From Pseudomonas sp. RC10 (GTDB lineage Bacteria > Pseudomonadota > Gammaproteobacteria > Pseudomonadales > Pseudomonadaceae): a stretch of 64,000 nucleotides of DNA. Shown piece after piece: positions 60,668 through 64,000 of this stretch (its first letter is position 1; every line of letters starts with the position of its first letter). The stretch lies in the NCBI RefSeq assembly GCF_038397775.1, contig NZ_CP151650.1, positions 1,364,001-1,428,000 on the forward strand. Reading direction: 5' to 3'. Made by a program: the position numbers and the translations under genes. The notes below the pieces were generated by a model that did no database searches, was not told the origin of the DNA, and was given only the letters and a program-made list of their open reading frames with translations.

Positions 60668-60970
60668 TCAGAGCTGACGCGTCAGCTCCTGCAAAAACGC
60701 CTGAATGGCGTCTTCGTTACGTTTGAAAAAATGCCACTGACCGTGCTTTTTGCTGGTGATCAGCCCGGCACGTTGCAGCGTCGCCAAATGGGCAGAAACG
60801 GTCGATTGCGAAAGGCCTGCGCGCTGGTCGATCTGACCGGCACAGACGCCGCCGTCGAAGGTGTGTTGCTGATCCGGAAAGCAGGCTTCAGGGTCTTTCA
60901 ACCAGGAAAGAATCTGACGCCGCACCGGGTGCGACAGGGCTTTTATGATGTCGTCGAGGTTGATAGGCAT
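60668..60970 (-). CDS. ArsR-family winged-helix repressor
   Basis: 100 residues. ALSHPVRRQILSWLKDPEAC is followed by the DNA-recognition helices AGLSQSTVSAHLATLQRAG and the wing ITSKKHGQWHFFKRNEDAIQ. Two Cys (in EACFPD and GGVCAGQ) could form a redox or electrophile sensor. The start is the ATG ending at 60970. Its upstream region has nested palindromes (60995-61040), a likely operator. The longer frame from 61042 runs through that operator and is rejected. Confidence 0.88.
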   Translation of the reverse strand: MPINLDDIIKALSHPVRRQILSWLKDPEACFPDQQHTFDGGVCAGQIDQRAGLSQSTVSAHLATLQRAGLITSKKHGQWHFFKRNEDAIQAFLQELTRQL

Positions 60971-60994
60971 GTCGTTCTCAATCCGCGTGTAGCG

Positions 60995-61040
60995 GTATAT
61001 CGCGATGGGGCGAACTTTATATCTGTGCATCGCGATATAC
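60995..61040. promoter_or_regulatory. nested palindromic operator upstream of the arsR gene
   Basis: GTATATCGCGATG (60995-61007) and its exact complement CATCGCGATATAC (61028-61040) face each other 20 nt apart. Each contains the perfect 8-mer ATCGCGAT. The site is 25 nt upstream of the arsR ATG, where a repressor would block transcription. Confidence 0.7.
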
Positions 61041-61169
61041 AAATATGAAAGGGTGCTAAGGAGCGTGTGAATCGGTATATCGGGTTATAACGATATGGAG
61101 TTTATGCTTTATCTCGCGACTGCTCTAACGGGTTACGGTCCTGGCAAAAGCAGGCGCACCGCAGTGCAT

Positions 61170-61258
61170 CTGTGGTAGCGAATTCATTCGCGAAAATCGT
61201 TCAGTCGCTGAGATTACTTGTCCGCACCGACCCTTTCGCGAATAAATTCGCTCCCACA
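61170..61258. repeat. REP pair type A, copy 5
   Basis: Slightly diverged: left arm CTGTGGTAGCGAATTCATTC, right arm CGAATAAATTCGCTCCCACA, 89 bp. Confidence 0.85.
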
Positions 61259-61330
61259 TGGAGATCGCCGTTATAGCTGGGGGCGTGCAGCTGCTTTAGG
61301 GATCGTGTTTATGTCTGATACATTCTTCCC

Positions 61331-61945
61331 ATGAATTACCTCGCACACCTCCATCTCGGCGGTCAGACGCCTGCGCAACTGCTCGGCAGCCTGTACGGCG
61401 ATTTCGTCAAAGGACTGTTGCCGGGACGGTTTCCTGCGGACATCGAAGACGCCATCCGACTGCATCGACGCATCGATGTGTTCACCGACGGCCATCCCGT
61501 GATCAAACAGGCGATGGGGCGATTCCCGGCGGAGCGCAGGCGTTACGCGGGGATTGTGCTGGACGTGTTTTTCGATCACTGCCTGGCGCGGGATTGGGCG
61601 CAGTATTCGGACGTGCCGCTGCCTGTCTTCACTGACAAGGTGTACCGGGTGCTGGCCGATCAGCCGAACTTGCCTGAGCGCCTCGCCTACATCGCTCCGC
61701 GCATGGCGGCGCAGGACTGGCTCGGTTCGTACGTGGACTTCGAGGTGGTAGGCGATGCGCTGGCCGGGATTGCCCGACGCCTGTCACGCCCCGAGGGACT
61801 GGCCGGCGCCATGCAGGAACTGCAGGCGCTTTATCGGCCGTTGAGCGACGATTTCCGTGCTTTCTACCCCGAGCTGCAAGGGTTCGCTCAGGCCGCTCTG
61901 GCAGCAGGGCGTGCCTCGGCGGGCTTGGCAACATCGCCGGACTGA
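61331..61945 (+). CDS. acpH: acyl carrier protein phosphodiesterase AcpH
   Basis: 204 residues. The start MNYLAHLHLGGQTPAQLLGS, the YGDFVKG stretch with the HD-like metal residues, LHRRIDVFTDGHP, and DVFFDHCLARDW are characteristic of AcpH, which removes phosphopantetheine from acyl carrier protein in the cytoplasm. The last 58 nt overlap the 3' end of olsA on the opposite strand. A short leader precedes it; the ribosome site is poor. Confidence 0.88.
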   Translation: MNYLAHLHLGGQTPAQLLGSLYGDFVKGLLPGRFPADIEDAIRLHRRIDVFTDGHPVIKQAMGRFPAERRRYAGIVLDVFFDHCLARDWAQYSDVPLPVFTDKVYRVLADQPNLPERLAYIAPRMAAQDWLGSYVDFEVVGDALAGIARRLSRPEGLAGAMQELQALYRPLSDDFRAFYPELQGFAQAALAAGRASAGLATSPD

Positions 61946-62694
61946 GTCGCTTCGCCAAACAGTGCCGTCTGCACCGCTTGCTGAGCTTCAAACGCCAGTG
62001 CTGCGCGTTCCTTGCCTTGAGACTCAATCGGCGTCAGCAACTGGATGTGTACGTCGCTGACTTCGTTGGCGAACAGGCGACGCAGGTGCGACAGCAGGTC
62101 GTCATCGCCAATGAATGGCGCGATCTGATCCGTCTTGCCATCACGCAGGTACTGAATCGCGACCGGTTGAATCGCCACGCCAGTCTCGATTGCACTCGAC
62201 AGCAAGCGACCGTGGAATGTGCGCAGGCTGCGACCATCGGTGGTGGTGCCCTCGGGGAAGATCACCAGCGAATGATTGCCCTGCAGGTGTTGGCCCATTT
62301 GCTTCTGGATCAACTTGCTGTCGCCCGACCCGCGACGAATGAACAGCGTGCCCGCTTTCAGCGCCAGCCAACCCGCCACGGGCCAGGTGCGCACTTCAGC
62401 CTTGGACAAAAACGACAACGGGGCGAGTTGGCCCAGCAGGGCAATGTCGGTCCACGACACATGGTTGCAGACCCACAGCGTCGGCTGGCCCGGCAAATGG
62501 CCGCTGACCTTGACGCGGAACGGCAGGGCACCGGTCAGGCGCGCCATGAACCAACTGGTCCAGCGCTGACGACGGGCCATGGAGTTGCCGATGCGCAGGC
62601 GTTCCATCAGGGCGAAGGTGCCCGCGATAGTCAGGCCCAGCGCGATGACCCCGAGCACGCGGATGACTCGCGCATGACTGCGCAGCGTGCTCAT
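61888..62694 (-). CDS. olsA: lyso-ornithine lipid acyltransferase OlsA
   Basis: PlsC-family acyltransferase, 268 residues, adding the second acyl chain to lyso-ornithine lipid at the inner membrane. The N-terminal membrane segment is at about 9-28. The HX4D motif is NHVSWTD near 78-84 and the FPEGTT motif near 148. The start (ATG ending at 62694) overlaps the olsB stop by one base in TGATG. The C-terminal tail is rich in Ala and overlaps acpH. The longer frame from 63054 lies within olsB. Confidence 0.92.
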   Translation of the reverse strand: MSTLRSHARVIRVLGVIALGLTIAGTFALMERLRIGNSMARRQRWTSWFMARLTGALPFRVKVSGHLPGQPTLWVCNHVSWTDIALLGQLAPLSFLSKAEVRTWPVAGWLALKAGTLFIRRGSGDSKLIQKQMGQHLQGNHSLVIFPEGTTTDGRSLRTFHGRLLSSAIETGVAIQPVAIQYLRDGKTDQIAPFIGDDDLLSHLRRLFANEVSDVHIQLLTPIESQGKERAALAFEAQQAVQTALFGEATQSGDVAKPAEARPAARAA

Positions 62695-63449
62695 CACACG
62701 GCTGCCTTGAAGTGGCGAGCGTAGCGCGGGCACAGCTCGTCGCGCTTGAGCAGGATGAACACGTCGGCGACCTGGAAATCCTCGTCCCAGCACGGCTCGC
62801 CGCAGATTTTCGCACCCAGGCGCATGTAGGCCTTGAGCAGCGGCGGCATTTCGCAGATCACGTTGTTTGGAAGGTCGAGGTTCGGCAGCGGATTTTTTGG
62901 CTCTGCACGCAGATGCTCGGTGCTCAGATAACGCTCGCGCAGGCGCTGCATGATGGCGTGGGCCTGAATGCCGCCGTCTTGCATCGGAATGCTCGCGCAG
63001 CCCATCAGGTAGCTGTAGCCGCCTTCGTTGAGGACTTCGGCCAGCTCGCTCCACAGCACGGCGATGGTGCCGCCGTTACGGTAGGCCGGATCAACGCAGG
63101 TGCGACCCAGTTCGAGGATCGGGCCTTGCAGATGGCCGAGGCCGTGGAGGCTGAATTCTTCTTCGCTGTAGAACCGGCCCAGGGTGTTGGCAGCCTTGTG
63201 GTCCAGCAGGCGCGTGGTGGCGACAAGGCGACCGCTGTTGAGGTCGCGCACACCGATGTGCATGCAATGTACGTCGTAATCGTCGATGTCGAGGCCCAGT
63301 TCAGCGCCCTTGAGTTTGGCGTTGAATTCGCCGCTGAACACACTGAAGCGCAACGCCTGTGCTTCCTGCATGGCGTCTGGCCCGATCAGGCGTTCGGCCT
63401 GCAGGCGACGGTCGGAGGAGGTGTCTCGAATGCTGGCAATCTGAGTCAT
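62694..63449 (-). CDS. olsB: ornithine N-acyltransferase OlsB
   Basis: 251 residues, GNAT-related acyltransferase that transfers a 3-hydroxyacyl chain from acyl carrier protein to ornithine, the first step of ornithine lipid synthesis. [18 protein letters not shown] and [20 protein letters not shown] are typical, and the family-specific [11 protein letters not shown] is present. The start is the ATG ending at 63449 (MTQIASIRD) with GGAGA upstream. Ornithine lipids replace phospholipids under phosphate limitation; no Pho box is clear here. Confidence 0.92.
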   Translation of the reverse strand: MTQIASIRDTSSDRRLQAERLIGPDAMQEAQALRFSVFSGEFNAKLKGAELGLDIDDYDVHCMHIGVRDLNSGRLVATTRLLDHKAANTLGRFYSEEEFSLHGLGHLQGPILELGRTCVDPAYRNGGTIAVLWSELAEVLNEGGYSYLMGCASIPMQDGGIQAHAIMQRLRERYLSTEHLRAEPKNPLPNLDLPNNVICEMPPLLKAYMRLGAKICGEPCWDEDFQVADVFILLKRDELCPRYARHFKAAV

Positions 63450-63821
63450 GTGGCGTCTCCGTGGGCCAGCCTTGGTCCAGGCCGGTCGACTGATGATTCG
63501 AAGCATTGCTGTACGAATGCAGGCTAGGGAGGGCCGATGTCATGACTATTAAGCTTTGGTGATGGTTGCGTGACAGGGTTCGAGACGCATGGAGAAGGGC
63601 TGGCTGCACGCACGATCATCTGTGGGAGCGAATTCATTCGCGAAAGATTTCACAGGCGACGCAAATGTGTCGCCTGCGCTAGCGGCTCGCGAATGAATTC
63701 GCTCCCACAGGAAGATTGCGTGCCGCTGCTGATGCCGCGGCGGTCGCGTCGCTACGGGAATACCCTGCGCTGTCATCATTGCCTGCTAGGGTTTTGAGCA
63801 TCCTGCATTCGAGACCCGTTC
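63450..63821. other. intergenic region between olsB and the last gene (372 bp)
   Basis: Divergent spacer with REP type A copy 6 (63620-63710). The remainder shows no supported gene or clear promoter hexamers. Confidence 0.6.
63620..63710. repeat. REP pair type A, copy 6
   Basis: Arms CTGTGGGAGCGAATTCATTC and complement, 91 bp, like copies 1, 2 and 4. Confidence 0.9.
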
Positions 63822-64000
63822 ATGCGCCGTCTGCTGTTCACGCTTTTCCTTTTTCTGATCGCCTGCCAGACCGCTGCCGAAACGTGGCCTGATGAGCAAT
63901 GGCCCGCGCACCCCTTGGCCCCAAGCGCGGCGCTCAATGATCTTGAGGCGTATGCCTTCCCGCCCCGCGACGAGCAAACGCGCAAGGGCATTCGCACCGA
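63822..64000 (+). CDS. secreted protein, 5' part only, possibly a serine hydrolase
   Basis: Cut by the window end. It begins MRRLLFTLFLFLIACQTAAE, a signal peptide that could be cleaved by signal peptidase I after ACQTAA, although IACQ also resembles a weak lipobox. The mature part ALNDLEAYAFPPRDEQTRKG then IRT resembles the region that precedes the beta-lactamase-like domain in Pseudomonas serine hydrolases near olsB, but no catalytic residue is in the window. The function is therefore a guess. Confidence 0.5.
   Translation, partial: MRRLLFTLFLFLIACQTAAETWPDEQWPAHPLAPSAALNDLEAYAFPPRDEQTRKGIRT

Larger units (their letters stand above)
60971..61330. other. intergenic region between arsR-type gene and acpH (360 bp)
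   Basis: Divergent spacer. It holds the arsR operator (60995-61040), a third related half-site near 61071-61096, REP type A copy 5 (61170-61258) and the short acpH leader. No further gene seen. Confidence 0.6.

Overview
This 64 kb window is a chromosomal core segment of a Pseudomonas in the fluorescens/putida/syringae sense rather than P. aeruginosa. The evidence is high-GC coding with NNC/NNG codon bias, a gene order that (from memory) follows P. aeruginosa PAO1 from about PA4420 down to PA4350, and several families of intergenic REP-type palindromes typical of the fluorescens-like lineages. I see no rRNA, tRNA, CRISPR array, phage, insertion sequence or recognisable defence system.

Region 1 (1-17 kb) is the division and cell wall (dcw) cluster, read left to right: end of rsmH, ftsL, ftsI, murE, murF, mraY, murD, ftsW, murG, murC, ddlB, ftsQ, ftsA, ftsZ, then lpxC with a strong terminator. 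Most neighbours overlap by 1-14 nt. It makes the peptidoglycan precursor from UDP-MurNAc to lipid II, the septal transpeptidase and glycosyltransferase, the divisome scaffold and the first committed step of lipid A. dciA (helicase loader) lies antisense after lpxC, and secA and argJ follow.

Region 2 (21-36 kb) is housekeeping: a Nudix/thiamine-phosphate-synthase-like fusion, a cobalamin adenosyltransferase behind a large orphan-looking sensor kinase, a PanE-like reductase, yajQ, an MscS channel, ampG with an alkyltransferase-like (ATL) protein, a DUF481 barrel, a HugZ-type haem protein behind a Fur-like site, fxsA and groES-groEL behind a heat-shock-type promoter.

Region 3 (35.5-44.6 kb) is an envelope-stress block: a PAP2 phosphatase, colR-colS, and a methyltransferase / InaA-type kinase / small secreted protein operon. 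ColR-type boxes lie in front of both the phosphatase and the operon. A MexVW-like RND pump without its own outer-membrane channel follows.

Region 4 (44.9-51 kb) is a periplasmic iron-type block: a DUF1513 lipoprotein, an imelysin-like lipoprotein that has lost the GxHxxE motif, a DUF1111 di-haem protein and a canonical imelysin behind a Fur-like box. It is split by an AP2-like gene with two related repeats, the only gene here that looks acquired.

Region 5 (51-64 kb) holds bifA, sodB, argO/argP, a sugar-epimerase-like oxidoreductase, a coiled-coil membrane protein, an arsR-MFS-xenB operon with nested palindromes at its promoter, acpH, olsB-olsA (ornithine lipid synthesis) and the start of a secreted protein cut by the window edge.

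The most noteworthy non-genic structure is the set of palindromic repeats: six copies of one REP pair, two of another, one of a third, and two long (about 190-200 bp) nested palindromes.
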